Below are positions 7,751 to 17,389 of a stretch of 64,000 nt of DNA, piece after piece. The notes below the pieces were generated by a model, which saw only the letters and a list, made by a program, of their open reading frames with translations, made no database searches and was not told the DNA's origin. Made by a program: the position numbers and the translations under genes. Source of the stretch: Segatella copri (lineage in GTDB: Bacteria > Bacteroidota > Bacteroidia > Bacteroidales > Bacteroidaceae); contig NZ_VZCB01000095.1 of the NCBI RefSeq assembly GCF_009494395.1, forward strand, positions 99,402 to 163,401, given 5' to 3'. How positions within the stretch are numbered: the stretch's first letter is position 1; each line of letters starts with the position of its first letter.

Positions 7751-8773
7751 ATGAACAACGTATTTGTATATTGCGAGGTAGAAGGCACAACCGTTGCCGA
7801 AGTATCTCAGGAATTGCTCACCAAGGGTCGTAAGCTCGCTAACCAGCAGGGCGTGGAGCTCCATGCCATCGTAGCAGGTACCGGCATCAAGGGTCAGGTA
7901 GAGGATCAGATTCTCCCTTATGGTGTAGATAAATTATTTGTTTTCAATGCTGAGGGATTGTTCCCATACACTTCAGCTCCTCATACCGACATCCTCGTCA
8001 ACCTCTTCAAGGAAGAGAAGCCTCAGATTGCGCTGATGGGTGCTACCGTTATCGGTCGCGACCTCGGTCCTCGTGTTTCTTCTTCATTGACCAGCGGTCT
8101 TACCGCCGACTGTACAGAGCTTGAAATCGGTGATTACGACGACAAGAAGAACGGTAAGCACTATGATGGTCTGCTCTATCAGATTCGTCCTGCCTTCGGT
8201 GGTAACATCGTGGCTACCATCGTAAACCCTGACCACCGTCCACAGATGGCTACCGTACGTTCCGGCGTGATGCAGAAGAGCATCTACGAGGGTGAGTGCA
8301 AGAAGGAAGTCGTTTATCCAGAGGTAAGCAAGTATGTTCCTGCTGAGGACTTTGTAGTAAAGGTACTCGACCACCACGTAGAGGCTGCCAAGCACAACCT
8401 GAAGGGTTCTGCCATCGTTGTAGCCGGCGGTTATGGCGTAGGAAGCAAGGAAGGCTTCGACCAGCTCTTCGAGTTGGCTCATCTCCTCCATGGTGAGGTA
8501 GGTGCTTCCCGTGCTGCAGTAGATGCAGGCTGGGTAGATCACGACCGTCAGATTGGTCAGACTGGTGTTACCGTTCATCCTAAGGTTTATATCGCCTGCG
8601 GAATCTCTGGTCAGATTCAGCACATCGCCGGTATGCAGGATTCAGGTATCATCATCTCTGTGAACAACGATCCTGATGCTCCAATCAACAAGATTGCCGA
8701 CTACGTTATCAACGGTAATGTAGAGGATGTGGTTCCTAAGCTCATCAAGTACTACAAGCAGAATTCTAAGTAA
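7751..8773 (+). CDS. etfA: Electron transfer flavoprotein, alpha subunit
   Basis: The 340-aa protein has the N-terminal ETF fold (residues 1-190) and the C-terminal FAD-binding domain. That domain carries GGYGVGSKEGFDQL near residue 226, GASRAAVDAGW near 256, GQTGVTVHPKVYIACGISG near 274-293 and the end motif SVNNDPDAPI. These are the conserved FAD contacts of EtfA. It forms a heterodimer with the preceding EtfB and is co-transcribed with it and the following dehydrogenase. Confidence 0.96.
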   Translation: MNNVFVYCEVEGTTVAEVSQELLTKGRKLANQQGVELHAIVAGTGIKGQVEDQILPYGVDKLFVFNAEGLFPYTSAPHTDILVNLFKEEKPQIALMGATVIGRDLGPRVSSSLTSGLTADCTELEIGDYDDKKNGKHYDGLLYQIRPAFGGNIVATIVNPDHRPQMATVRSGVMQKSIYEGECKKEVVYPEVSKYVPAEDFVVKVLDHHVEAAKHNLKGSAIVVAGGYGVGSKEGFDQLFELAHLLHGEVGASRAAVDAGWVDHDRQIGQTGVTVHPKVYIACGISGQIQHIAGMQDSGIIISVNNDPDAPINKIADYVINGNVEDVVPKLIKYYKQNSK

Positions 8774-8808
8774 TCTGCATTACACATTATTTAAATAAGA
8801 AAAGCAAA

Positions 8809-10512
8809 ATGGCTAATTATTATACAGACCATCCTGAAATAGAGTTCCACTTGAATCATCCGCTCATGAAGCGTGTTGTGGACTTGAAGGAAAGAAATTA
8901 CGCAGAAAAAGACCAGTTTGAAGATGCTCCTGTCAACTACGAGGATGCCATCGAGAACTACAAGCGATTGCTGGATATTACCGGCGATGTAGCTGCTAAC
9001 ATCATCGAACCAAACTCTGAGGATGTTGACCTCGAAGGTCCACACCTGGAGAACGGCCGCATGATTTATGCCAGCAAGACATTCGAGAACCTCGATGCTA
9101 CCCGCAAGGCTGGCCTCTGGGGCTTGTCAATGCCTCGTCGTTACGGCGGTTTGAACCTGCCTAACGCCATCTTCTCTATGGCTTCAGAGATTATCGCTGC
9201 TGCCGATGCCGGTTTCCAGAACATCTGGTCACTCCAGAGCTGTATCGATACTCTTTATGAGTTCGGTTCTGAGGAGCAGCGCCAGAAATACATCCCTCGC
9301 ATCTGCGCTGGCGAGACCATGAGTATGGACTTGACAGAGCCTGATGCAGGTTCTGACTTGCAGCGCGTGATGCTGAAGGCCACACAGGATGAGGACGGTA
9401 CATGGCGTCTGAATGGTGTAAAGCGTTTCATCACCAATGGTGACTCAGACATCCACCTGGTTCTGGCTCGTTCAGAAGAAGGCACCAAGGACGGTCGTGG
9501 TCTTTCCATGTTCATCTACGACAAGCGTGATGGTGGCGTAACTGTTCGTCACATCGAGCACAAGTTGGGTATCCACGGTTCTCCTACCTGCGAGTTGGTT
9601 TACAAGAATGCCAAGGCAGAGCTTTGCGGTAACACCCGTCTCGGTTTGATTAAGTACGTGATGGCTCTGATGAACGGTGCCCGCCTGGGTATTGCAGCTC
9701 AGAGTGTAGGTGTTGAGCAGGAGGCTTACAATGAGGGCTTGGCTTATGCCAAGGAGCGTGCTCAGTTTGGTGAGAAGATCATCAACTTCCCAGCCGTTTA
9801 CGACATGCTTTCAAGAATGAAGGCTAAGTTGGATGCAGGCCGTTCACTCCTCTACTGCTGCGCTCGCTACGTAGATATCTACAAGGCTTTGGAAGACATC
9901 GCCCGCGACACTAAGCTCACTCCAGAGGAGCGTCAGGAGATGAAGAAATATACCCGCTTGGCTGATGCATTTACTCCATTGGCTAAGGGTATGAACTCAG
10001 AGTATGCTAACCAGAATGCATACGATGCCATCAGCATCCACGGTGGTTCTGGTTTCATCATGGAGTACAAGTGCCAGCGCCTGTTCCGTGATGCCCGCAT
10101 ATTCTCTATCTACGAGGGAACCACCCAGCTTCAGGTTGTTGCAGCCATCCGCTACATCACCAACGGTACTTATCTCAGCATCATCAAGGAGATGTTGGAG
10201 AATGAGGTATCAGATGACTTGAAGCCATTGAAGGAGCGTGTAGCTAAGCTCGTAGATCTTTACGAGGCAGCCATCAACAAGGTGAAGGAGGCAAACGATC
10301 AGGCAGTTCACGACTTCCTGGCTCGCCGTCTCTACAATATGACTGGCGACATCGTAATGTCTCTTCTCATCCTCGATGATGCTAGCAAGGCACCAGAGAT
10401 GTTTGCCAAGAGTGCCAACGTATATGTTCGCATGGCAGAGGAGGAAGTTCTCGGTCATTCAGCATACATCCAGAACTTCAAGGCAGAAGACTTGGAGAGC
10501 TTCAAGGCGTAA
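8809..10512 (+). CDS. Acyl-CoA dehydrogenase family protein
   Basis: At 567 residues this is longer than the usual 380-residue short-chain enzymes because of an N-terminal extension of about 80 residues and a C-terminal helical extension of about 110. The core has the FAD/substrate motif MDLTEPDAGSDL near 184 and GVKRFITNG near 203. The ARIFSIYEGTTQLQ segment near 423 carries the glutamate of YEGT, which is the catalytic base position in butyryl-CoA-type dehydrogenases. It probably oxidises or reduces an acyl-CoA with the ETF encoded just upstream as partner. The acyl chain length is not predictable here. Confidence 0.92.
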   Translation: MANYYTDHPEIEFHLNHPLMKRVVDLKERNYAEKDQFEDAPVNYEDAIENYKRLLDITGDVAANIIEPNSEDVDLEGPHLENGRMIYASKTFENLDATRKAGLWGLSMPRRYGGLNLPNAIFSMASEIIAAADAGFQNIWSLQSCIDTLYEFGSEEQRQKYIPRICAGETMSMDLTEPDAGSDLQRVMLKATQDEDGTWRLNGVKRFITNGDSDIHLVLARSEEGTKDGRGLSMFIYDKRDGGVTVRHIEHKLGIHGSPTCELVYKNAKAELCGNTRLGLIKYVMALMNGARLGIAAQSVGVEQEAYNEGLAYAKERAQFGEKIINFPAVYDMLSRMKAKLDAGRSLLYCCARYVDIYKALEDIARDTKLTPEERQEMKKYTRLADAFTPLAKGMNSEYANQNAYDAISIHGGSGFIMEYKCQRLFRDARIFSIYEGTTQLQVVAAIRYITNGTYLSIIKEMLENEVSDDLKPLKERVAKLVDLYEAAINKVKEANDQAVHDFLARRLYNMTGDIVMSLLILDDASKAPEMFAKSANVYVRMAEEEVLGHSAYIQNFKAEDLESFKA

Positions 10513-10541
10513 GATTATCATTACAAATATTATATAAAAAG

Positions 10542-10597
10542 TCCGTGGGCAGGAAAAATTTTTCTTGTCCACGGATTTTTCTTGTCCACGGATTTTT
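10542..10597 (+). terminator. Terminator of the etf operon with a duplicated 3' arm
   Basis: TCCGTGGGCAGGAAAAA pairs with TTTTTCTTGTCCACGGA to form a strong hairpin with a T-rich tail. The 3' arm is then repeated as a 20-base unit (second copy ending about 10595, a third partial after it), so alternative pairings exist. Confidence 0.8.
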
Positions 10598-10671
10598 CTT
10601 GTCTATACAAAGATAGGGATTTTCCCTTCTACTTTAGGGAATCCTCCTCTTTTTATTTCAAAAGAAAGCTG

Positions 10672-10679
10672 TACTTTTG
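10672..10679 (+). promoter_or_regulatory. Promoter -7 element for the DUF4476 gene
   Basis: TACTTTTG matches the Bacteroidota -7 consensus and lies 45 bases before the start codon. A clean TTTG element at the -33 distance is not present, only T-rich sequence. Confidence 0.55.
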
Positions 10680-10723
10680 CAACCATAAAACAATATAATA
10701 ACTTATAAAAAACAGTTTAGCTT

Positions 10724-11389
10724 ATGAAAAGAAATGAAGTGATGGCGCTTATCGCCACAACCATATTGATGTTTGCCGTATGCCTCTCGGCTTCGGCTAA
10801 AGGAAAAAGAAAAGTGGAGCGGGGAATGACCAAGCAGGAAGTAATAGCCATTCTTGGAGAACCTAAGCTCACCAGTTTCGACATGTATGGGGACAAATGG
10901 GAATATGACAAATATAATTATCTGTTTGGAGATTCCAAATACATCACGGTTTTCTTCGACAGAAACGGGAAGGTGGTGCAATACAACACGAGGATCATAG
11001 AACCGAACAGCCAGCAGTCGAATGCTCAGCAGCCTCAACATCCTGTTCCTCCTTCATTCGACGGAGTTTATAATCCCAATCTAGGAATGAACTATGGCTA
11101 TTGTCTCGACGATGCTACTTTCTCCAGACTGTATAATAAAGTGAAGAATGCAAGCTTTGATGACAACAAGTACGATCTGATAGAAGTAGCAAGCCTCGGC
11201 TGCTACTATTCTTGCGCTCAGGTTGTGCGCATGATGAAGATATTCACATTTGATGACGGCAAGATAAAAACACTCAGGATGATGGCTCCGCATATTGTTG
11301 ACTTGCAGAATGCCAGTCTCATCTATCAGCAATTCAGCTTTGAAAGTGAAAAGCAGAAGGTGGGAGATATATTGAGAAGCAGCAGATAA
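10724..11389 (+). CDS. Exported BamE/SmpA-like and DUF4476 domain protein
   Basis: The 221-aa protein has an N-terminal hydrophobic signal segment (residues about 7-24, ending in ASA). Next is a short SmpA/BamE-like fold with the signature RGMTKQEVIAILGEPK (residues about 37-52). After a Gln/Pro-rich linker (residues 95-110) comes a DUF4476 domain, recognised by DDATFSRLYNKVKNASFDD and the paired cysteines LGCYYSC. Both modules are small periplasmic folds common in Bacteroidota. The combination suggests an envelope protein of unknown role. It is monocistronic, bounded by terminators on both sides. Confidence 0.72.
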   Translation: MKRNEVMALIATTILMFAVCLSASAKGKRKVERGMTKQEVIAILGEPKLTSFDMYGDKWEYDKYNYLFGDSKYITVFFDRNGKVVQYNTRIIEPNSQQSNAQQPQHPVPPSFDGVYNPNLGMNYGYCLDDATFSRLYNKVKNASFDDNKYDLIEVASLGCYYSCAQVVRMMKIFTFDDGKIKTLRMMAPHIVDLQNASLIYQQFSFESEKQKVGDILRSSR

Positions 11390-11413
11390 TCAGATAGATA
11401 AATAATACTCAAT

Positions 11414-11462
11414 GAGAAGTCCATGGGCAGGAAGGTTTCCTGTTCATGGACTTCTCTTTTTT
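11414..11462 (+). terminator. Rho-independent terminator
   Basis: GAGAAGTCCATG (11414-11425) pairs with CATGGACTTCTC (11445-11456), the inner bases also pair, and a T-tract follows. Confidence 0.85.
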
Positions 11463-11632
11463 ATTCCTTTTTATTTTCCTTTTATTCCTTTTTCCTCATT
11501 CCCATTTTTTTCACAAAAATCACAAGGATTGTTAAAATTGAAACTTTAAGATAAACTTTTCCGTCTAAATGCAATCAGATTAATATCTTTCTGAAATAAA
11601 TAAAACAGGTAAAAAGAAAATAGAAGAAGATT

Positions 11633-12967
11633 ATGAACGGAAAAGTAAAAAACGCAATGGCTGCTCTGCTTCTTGTGGCGGCACCATTAGCAACGCAGGC
11701 AAAACAATGGTCGCTGAAAGACTGTATCGACTATGCGCTTGCCAACAACATTTCTCTTCAGAAGACGCAACTTACCAAGGCCAGCGCCCAAGAAGATTAT
11801 CTACAGTCGAAAGCTGCTCTGCTTCCTTCGCTCAGTGCCAGCACCAACCAAAGCGTGAACTATACGCCGTGGGTAGCTAGCGGAATCAGCGGAGACGGTT
11901 TCTCGAGAGCAAGTATAGACAAGGTTTATTACAATGGAAATTATTCCGTATCGGGAAACTACACCATCTGGAACGGAAACAAGAATCACAATCAGATTAA
12001 GCTGAACAAACTTGCTGCCGAGGCTGCCGATCTTGATTCTGCCACTCAGGCTATCAAGCTGCAGGAACAGATTGCACAGCTCTATGTTCAGATTCTCTAT
12101 TCTACTGAGGCTATCCAGGTGAACAAGGAGAGCTATCAGTCGAGCTTGCAGAACGAAGAGCGAGGCAAGGAGATGGTGAAGATTGGAAAGATGAGCAAGG
12201 CTGATTTGGCGCAGCTCACCGCTCAGAGAGCCCAGGATGAATTCAACATCGTACAGGCTGAAAGCAATGTGAAGAACTATAAGCGACAGCTGAAAGAACT
12301 GCTTCAGATTACAAGCGATGAGGCGTTCGACATCGAGATTCCTAACACTACCGATGAGATGGCACTCGCTGCGGTTCCTGCCCTGAATGTTATTTATGAA
12401 GCCGCACTCGACAATCGTCCTGAGTTCAAAACCTTCCAGAATCAGTTGGCACAGAACGATTTGAGCATCAAGATTGCAAAGGCAGGCAAACTGCCTACCA
12501 TCAGTGCCAACGGTGGTGTTACGACCAGCAATACTTCCATGAACAGTACAAGCTTGGGCAAGCAGCTGAAGACCAACTTCAATGTTGGAGGCGGCATTGG
12601 TGTCAGCATTCCTCTCTTTGAGAACCGCTCTACCAAGACACAGGTGAACAAGGCGTTGATTCAGCGTCAGAGCATCCAGCTCGACCTGAAGAACCAGCAG
12701 ACTCAGCTCTATTCTACCATTGAGAATTACTGGTTGCAGGCAACAACCAACCAGAGTCAGTTCAAGGCGGCTAAGGTTAGCAGCGAGAGTGCTCAGACCA
12801 GTTACAATCTGCTGAGCGAGCAGTTTAAGCTGGGATTGAAGAATATCGTTGAGCTAAGAACAGGAAAGGATAACCTGCTCAAAGCGAAGCAGAACGAGCT
12901 CCAGGCCAAATACCTCGCCATCCTCAACATCAATATGTTGAAGTTCTATAAGGAGGGGCATATTTAA
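11633..12967 (+). CDS. TolC-family outer-membrane efflux protein
   Basis: The 444-aa protein has a signal peptide ending near AKQ at residue 24, then the TolC start WSLKDCIDYALANNISLQK. Two homologous halves of coiled-coil alpha-barrel follow, each with Gln/Ala-rich helices (for example around residues 130-220 and 340-430). It forms the outer-membrane and periplasmic channel for the MacA-like adaptor and the ABC pair encoded directly downstream. Gene order TolC, adaptor, ATPase, permease is the usual Bacteroidota arrangement for macrolide, peptide or lipid export. Confidence 0.92.
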   Translation: MNGKVKNAMAALLLVAAPLATQAKQWSLKDCIDYALANNISLQKTQLTKASAQEDYLQSKAALLPSLSASTNQSVNYTPWVASGISGDGFSRASIDKVYYNGNYSVSGNYTIWNGNKNHNQIKLNKLAAEAADLDSATQAIKLQEQIAQLYVQILYSTEAIQVNKESYQSSLQNEERGKEMVKIGKMSKADLAQLTAQRAQDEFNIVQAESNVKNYKRQLKELLQITSDEAFDIEIPNTTDEMALAAVPALNVIYEAALDNRPEFKTFQNQLAQNDLSIKIAKAGKLPTISANGGVTTSNTSMNSTSLGKQLKTNFNVGGGIGVSIPLFENRSTKTQVNKALIQRQSIQLDLKNQQTQLYSTIENYWLQATTNQSQFKAAKVSSESAQTSYNLLSEQFKLGLKNIVELRTGKDNLLKAKQNELQAKYLAILNINMLKFYKEGHI

Positions 12968-12997
12968 AGAGGGGCATAGGGAAGTTAAGAGAAGTTA

Positions 12998-13096
12998 GAG
13001 GGAAGTTAAGGGACAAATGCCCTACGTTTACGAAAAAAGACTATTGTCCCTTAACTTCCCGAACGACCGTAGGGAGTGATAACTTTCCTTAACTCC
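12998..13096. repeat. Dispersed palindromic repeat, copy 1
   Basis: A hairpin-forming element: GGGAAGTTAAGGGACAA (13000-13016) pairs perfectly with 13034-13050, followed by a conserved tail containing GAACGACCGTAGGGAGTG. A second copy lies in the opposite orientation at 26749-26846. Here it sits between tolC and the adaptor gene without a T-tract. Confidence 0.85.
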
Positions 13097-13156
13097 TTAC
13101 TTTCCCCCTCCCAAACAAAAGTTTTATTATTTCGAATTAAATTAATCTGAATATAA

Positions 13157-14338
13157 ATGAAAAAGTTGAGAATTAGCAAAATCTGGATTGCTGTCGTGGT
13201 GATAGTAATCGTTGCCGTGGCGGCATGGGCGATGTCGGGCGGAAAAAAGGAAGAAGATATTAACTTCAAGGAGGAAAAAGTGGCACTGAAAACCTTGCAG
13301 AACAGCGTGACTGCTACAGGTACTATCGAGGCTGTAACCTCAGTAACCGTAGGTACTCAGGTGAGTGGTATTGTCAACAAACTTTATGTTGACTACAACT
13401 CCCAGGTAAAGAAGGGACAGGTCATCGCAGAACTCGACAAGACCAATCTCTTGAGCGAACTGAATACTGCGAAGGCAAACCTCGCCAGCGCACAGAGCAG
13501 TCTGAACTATCAGGCTACCAATATGGAGCGCTACAAAACCCTTTACAAGAAGGGACTTGTCAGCGCCGATGAATACGAGAATGCGCTCTTAACCTATCGC
13601 CAGGCTAAGGAGCAGGTTGCGTCTTCTAAGGAAAACGTGCAGAGAGCACAGACCAACCTCGGCTACGCTACCATCACCTCTCCTATCGACGGAACCGTGA
13701 TTTCGAAGAGCGTAGAGGAAGGTCAGACCGTGGCTGCAAGTTTCAACACCCCAGAGCTCTTCACCATTGCCAAGGATCTGACCAACATGCAGGTAGTAGC
13801 CAATGTGGACGAGGCTGATATCGGCGGCGTAAAGGAAGGCAACCGTGTAACTTTCACCGTAGATGCTTATCCTGATGACACCTTTGAAGGAACCGTAAAG
13901 CAGGTGCGCCTGGAAGCTACAACTACCAATAATGTAGTAACTTACGAGGTTGTAATCTCTGCTCCAAATGCTGATTTGAAATTGAAACCGGGTCTTACAG
14001 CCAACGTTACCATCTACACCCAGGAGCGCAGCGGCGTGCTCGCCGTAGCCAACAAGGCTCTCCGCTTTACCCCTACCAAGGAAACCGTGGGCAAGGATAT
14101 GAAGATTGTTGACTGCAAAGGCAAGAATAAGGTCTGGACCTTGAACGGCAAAACTCTCACCGCTCATCCTGTAACCATCGGTCAGACTGATGGAATCAAC
14201 ACAGAAATCACCAAGGGATTGAAGCAAGGCGATAAGATTGTTACGGAAATCGTGGTGAATGTTCCGGAAGAGGAAGACGCTCCACAGCAGAGCCAGGGAC
14301 TGATTAGCGGTCCGGGTCCTAGAGGAAAGAAGAAGTAA
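13157..14338 (+). CDS. macA: MacA-like periplasmic adaptor (membrane fusion protein)
   Basis: This 393-aa protein has an N-terminal membrane anchor (residues about 7-25). A biotinyl-lipoyl domain follows (GTIEAVTSVTVGTQVSG near 56, and the second half ATITSPIDGTVISK near 172), interrupted by an alpha-helical hairpin (about 95-165), and then a beta-barrel and membrane-proximal domain. It links the inner-membrane MacB-type ABC transporter to the TolC channel. TolC lies upstream across a 190-base gap containing a repeat; the ATPase follows after 24 bases. Gly/Pro-rich C-terminus. Substrate not predictable from sequence. Confidence 0.9.
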   Translation: MKKLRISKIWIAVVVIVIVAVAAWAMSGGKKEEDINFKEEKVALKTLQNSVTATGTIEAVTSVTVGTQVSGIVNKLYVDYNSQVKKGQVIAELDKTNLLSELNTAKANLASAQSSLNYQATNMERYKTLYKKGLVSADEYENALLTYRQAKEQVASSKENVQRAQTNLGYATITSPIDGTVISKSVEEGQTVAASFNTPELFTIAKDLTNMQVVANVDEADIGGVKEGNRVTFTVDAYPDDTFEGTVKQVRLEATTTNNVVTYEVVISAPNADLKLKPGLTANVTIYTQERSGVLAVANKALRFTPTKETVGKDMKIVDCKGKNKVWTLNGKTLTAHPVTIGQTDGINTEITKGLKQGDKIVTEIVVNVPEEEDAPQQSQGLISGPGPRGKKK

Positions 14339-14362
14339 GGGGAGAAGTTAAAAAGAATAATT

Positions 14363-15136
14363 ATGTCTGAAACATCAAATAACAACGAGAACAAGAAAGT
14401 GGTGATAGAGCTCGACAACGTGCGTCGCGACTTTCTTGTGGGTGATGAAACCGTCCACGCCCTGAAAGGCGTAAGCTTCAAGATCTACGAGGGCGAGTTC
14501 GTTACCATTATGGGTAAGTCGGGTTCCGGCAAATCCACCCTGCTCAACCAGCTGGGCTGTCTCGACACCCCTTCCAAGGGTGAATATTACCTGGATGGCG
14601 TGAGCGTGCGCAAGATGAGCCGCAACGACAGAGCCATCCTGCGCAACCGCAAGATCGGCTTCATCTTCCAGAACTACAATCTCCTGCCAAAGACCACGAG
14701 CGTAGAGAATGTAGAGCTGCCGCTGATGTACAATCCTGCCATCAATGCAGAAGAACGGAAGCAGCGTGCCATCGAAGCTCTGAAGGCTGTAGGACTGGGC
14801 GAAAGACTCTACCATAAGAGCAATCAGATGTCGGGTGGACAGATGCAGCGTGTAGCCATCGCCCGTGCACTGGTGAACAATCCTGCCGTGATTCTTGCCG
14901 ACGAGGCAACGGGTAACCTGGACACGAGAACCAGTTTCGAGATTCTTGTCCTTTTCCAGAAGCTCTACGCTGAGGGCAGAACCATCATCTTCGTAACCCA
15001 CAACCCGGATATCGCCAAGTATTCCAGCCGCAACATCGAATTGCGCGACGGACACATCATCAGCGATACCTATAATGACCACATCCTTTCGGCAGCAGAA
15101 GGCCTTGCCGCCCTGCCAGCCAATACGGACGAATAG
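14363..15136 (+). CDS. MacB/LolD-type ABC transporter ATP-binding protein
   Basis: A 257-aa nucleotide-binding domain with Walker [10 protein letters not shown] (about residue 51), Q-loop [10 protein letters not shown], signature [17 protein letters not shown] (about 155), Walker [12 protein letters not shown] and H-loop IIFVTHNPD. It would power the permease encoded 92 bases downstream. In E. coli MacB these two parts are one protein; here the ATPase and permease are separate, which is common in this phylum. A 20-residue N-terminal acidic extension precedes the domain. Confidence 0.93.
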   Translation: MSETSNNNENKKVVIELDNVRRDFLVGDETVHALKGVSFKIYEGEFVTIMGKSGSGKSTLLNQLGCLDTPSKGEYYLDGVSVRKMSRNDRAILRNRKIGFIFQNYNLLPKTTSVENVELPLMYNPAINAEERKQRAIEALKAVGLGERLYHKSNQMSGGQMQRVAIARALVNNPAVILADEATGNLDTRTSFEILVLFQKLYAEGRTIIFVTHNPDIAKYSSRNIELRDGHIISDTYNDHILSAAEGLAALPANTDE

Positions 15137-15138
15137 GA

Positions 15139-15228
15139 GAAGAGTGAAGAACGAAGAGTGAAGAGTGAAGAATTCAACAGCTTTACTAATCATAAAGTTC
15201 AATGTTCAAAATTCAAAGTTCAAAGTAA
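15139..15228 (+). repeat. Short repeats between ABC ATPase and permease genes
   Basis: 15139-15175 consists of repeats of GAAGAGTGAAGAACGAAGAG. About 35 bases of it are nearly identical to a segment inside the GH3 gene at 34423-34474. It is followed by GTTCAAAATTCAAAGTTCAA-type repeats (about 15198-15226), a kind common between Bacteroidales genes. They space the two genes without an ORF. Confidence 0.75.
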
Positions 15229-16467
15229 ATGAATTATCAGAATCTTTTAAAGATAGCCCTTCGAGCGATAGCAGCCAACAAGATGCGCTCCTTCCTCACA
15301 GCCCTGGGCATTATCATCGGTATTGCAGCCGTGATTACGATGCTTGCCATCGGACAGGGTAGTAAGGCGAGCATCAAGGCGAACATCGCCGAGATGGGTA
15401 GTAATATGATTATGATTTCGCCGGGTGCCGACATGAGAGGCGGTGTGCGACAGGATGCTTCCTCGATGGAGACCCTGAAGCAGGCAGACTACCAGAGCAT
15501 CAAGGAGGATTGTAATTACATCAGTGCCATTTCGCCTACCGTAAACAGTTCGGGACAGTGGATCTACGGCAACAACAATACGCAGAGTTCCATCTATGGC
15601 GTGAACCAGGACTACCTGAGCATCCGCCAGCTGAAGGTGGCAGATGGAGAAATGTTTACCGATACCGACATCAAGGCAGCTGCCAAGGTCTGCATCCTGG
15701 GGCAGACCGTAGTGGATTATCTTTTCCCTGACGGCAGCGACCCGATCGGCAAGGTGGTACGTTTCAACAGCATCCCGTTCCGTGTGGTAGGTGTGCTCCA
15801 GAAAAAGGGTTACAACTCCATGGGAATGGACCAGGATGACCTCGTACTCGCCCCATACACCACCGTGATGAAGCGAATCCTGGCACAGACCTATCTGGGC
15901 GGAATCGTATGTTCTGCCATTACCGAGGAAGCTTCGCAACCGGCTCAGGATCAGATTTCAGAAATCCTCCGTCGCAACCATAAGCTGAAGGACGCTACTG
16001 CCACCACCGAGGCCGATGAGGATGATTTCAACATCCGTTCGCAGGAGGAAATCTCCAGCATGATGAATTCCACCATGTCTACCATCACCATTCTTCTGGG
16101 TAGTGTGGCAGGAATCTCCCTGCTGGTGGGCGGTATTGGAATTATGAACATCATGTACGTTTCCGTTACCGAGCGAACCCGTGAAATCGGTCTTCGAATG
16201 AGTGTGGGAGCTAGAGGAATTGACATTCTGAACCAGTTTCTCATCGAGGCGATTCTGCTCTCTGTGACCGGTGGAATCATCGGAGTAATCCTGGGAGTGA
16301 GTCTGTCGCTGAGTCTGAATGCCTTCCTGCACATAGCCACTCAGATAGAGCCTTGGAGCATCATCATGAGCTTCGCCGTCTGCACCTTCACCGGCGTGTT
16401 CTTCGGCTGGTATCCGGCAAAGAAGGCAGCAAGACTCGACCCTATCGAGGCAATCAGATACGAGTAA
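15229..16467 (+). CDS. MacB-like ABC transporter permease
   Basis: The 412-aa protein has the FtsX/MacB layout: one N-terminal membrane helix (about residues 20-42), a periplasmic core domain (about 45-275), and three C-terminal helices starting near 290. The segment MNIMYVSVTERTREIG after the second helix is the MacB/LolC signature, and the protein ends with PAKKAARLDPIEAIRYE, the family's usual ending. It works with the ATPase upstream, MacA-like adaptor and TolC as a mechanotransmission-type exporter. Confidence 0.93.
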   Translation: MNYQNLLKIALRAIAANKMRSFLTALGIIIGIAAVITMLAIGQGSKASIKANIAEMGSNMIMISPGADMRGGVRQDASSMETLKQADYQSIKEDCNYISAISPTVNSSGQWIYGNNNTQSSIYGVNQDYLSIRQLKVADGEMFTDTDIKAAAKVCILGQTVVDYLFPDGSDPIGKVVRFNSIPFRVVGVLQKKGYNSMGMDQDDLVLAPYTTVMKRILAQTYLGGIVCSAITEEASQPAQDQISEILRRNHKLKDATATTEADEDDFNIRSQEEISSMMNSTMSTITILLGSVAGISLLVGGIGIMNIMYVSVTERTREIGLRMSVGARGIDILNQFLIEAILLSVTGGIIGVILGVSLSLSLNAFLHIATQIEPWSIIMSFAVCTFTGVFFGWYPAKKAARLDPIEAIRYE

Positions 16468-16518
16468 AAAACTGATTAGTTTTTTCTGAAATATATCTGT
16501 TTTATCAAAACTTTATTG

Positions 16519-16526
16519 TATTTTTG
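16519..16526 (+). promoter_or_regulatory. Promoter -7 element for the methyltransferase gene
   Basis: TATTTTTG fits the Bacteroidota -7 consensus 43 bases before the start codon. The -33 element is not obvious. Confidence 0.5.
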
Positions 16527-16569
16527 CAGAAGAATTCAATAAACTTAAGATAAAACAGATAGAAAGAAA

Positions 16570-17334
16570 ATGAATACAGAAATATTATCAGCAGATAAAG
16601 ACCCGATGGGCGCAGCCATTCTCGACTTCCAGCAGCATGGGAAAGCAGCCCGACTGAGAGTGCTCTCTTCCATGTTTGAGGAAGACGAAATGCCAGTGAA
16701 ACATCTGTTCAGAAGCACCCGGGAAATGCCGATGCTGGAACAGAAGGCCTTGCAGCTTGCCAAGGGACGGGTGCTGGATATTGGAGCCGGAGCCGGCTGC
16801 CATGCGCTCGCCTTGCAGGAGAAGGGACTGGCAGTGAAGGCGATTGATATTTCGCCTTTGAGTTGCGAAGCGATGAAGTTGAGAGGGGTGAAGGATGCGG
16901 AATGCATCAATCTCTTCGATCCGCATCTGAGCAGCGGAAATCATTCCGGAGAGAATCAGGAGCAGTTTGAAGGCGGTTTCGATACGATTCTCCTTCTGAT
17001 GAACGGAACGGGAATTGCCGGAAAAATAGAAAATCTCCCAGCTCTCTTCCTGCGTCTGAAAGCGTTGCTGAATCCGGGCGGTCAGATTCTCATCGATTCC
17101 TCTGATCTGAAATACATCTACGAGAATGAGGATGGAAGTTTCGACATCAATCTGAATGGAGCCTATTACGGAGAAGTTGATTATCAGATGATTTACAAGA
17201 ATGTAAAAGGCGACCGCTTCGATTGGCTCTACGTAGATTTCCCATTACTCAAGTCCATTGCCGAAACCTGCGGGTTGCATGGTGAACTCGTGGAAGAAGG
17301 CGAGCATTATGACTATCTGGCTAGGTTTTTCTAA
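16570..17334 (+). CDS. Class I SAM-dependent methyltransferase
   Basis: The 254-aa cytoplasmic protein has an N-terminal helical segment (about 1-65) followed by a Rossmann methyltransferase domain. SAM-binding motif I is VLDIGAGAGCHAL (about residue 74), and motif II is the acidic strand end VKAIDISPLSCEA. Motif IV is replaced by DTILLLMNGTGIAG, giving LMNG rather than the NPPY of DNA/RNA N-methylases, so a small-molecule or protein substrate is more likely. It has no operon partner; a strong bidirectional terminator follows. Confidence 0.82.
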   Translation: MNTEILSADKDPMGAAILDFQQHGKAARLRVLSSMFEEDEMPVKHLFRSTREMPMLEQKALQLAKGRVLDIGAGAGCHALALQEKGLAVKAIDISPLSCEAMKLRGVKDAECINLFDPHLSSGNHSGENQEQFEGGFDTILLLMNGTGIAGKIENLPALFLRLKALLNPGGQILIDSSDLKYIYENEDGSFDINLNGAYYGEVDYQMIYKNVKGDRFDWLYVDFPLLKSIAETCGLHGELVEEGEHYDYLARFF

Positions 17335-17389
17335 TGATTTCAAAGGATTTTTTGAAACTTCATAAAAAGGATTTTCTAAAAAACATCAT

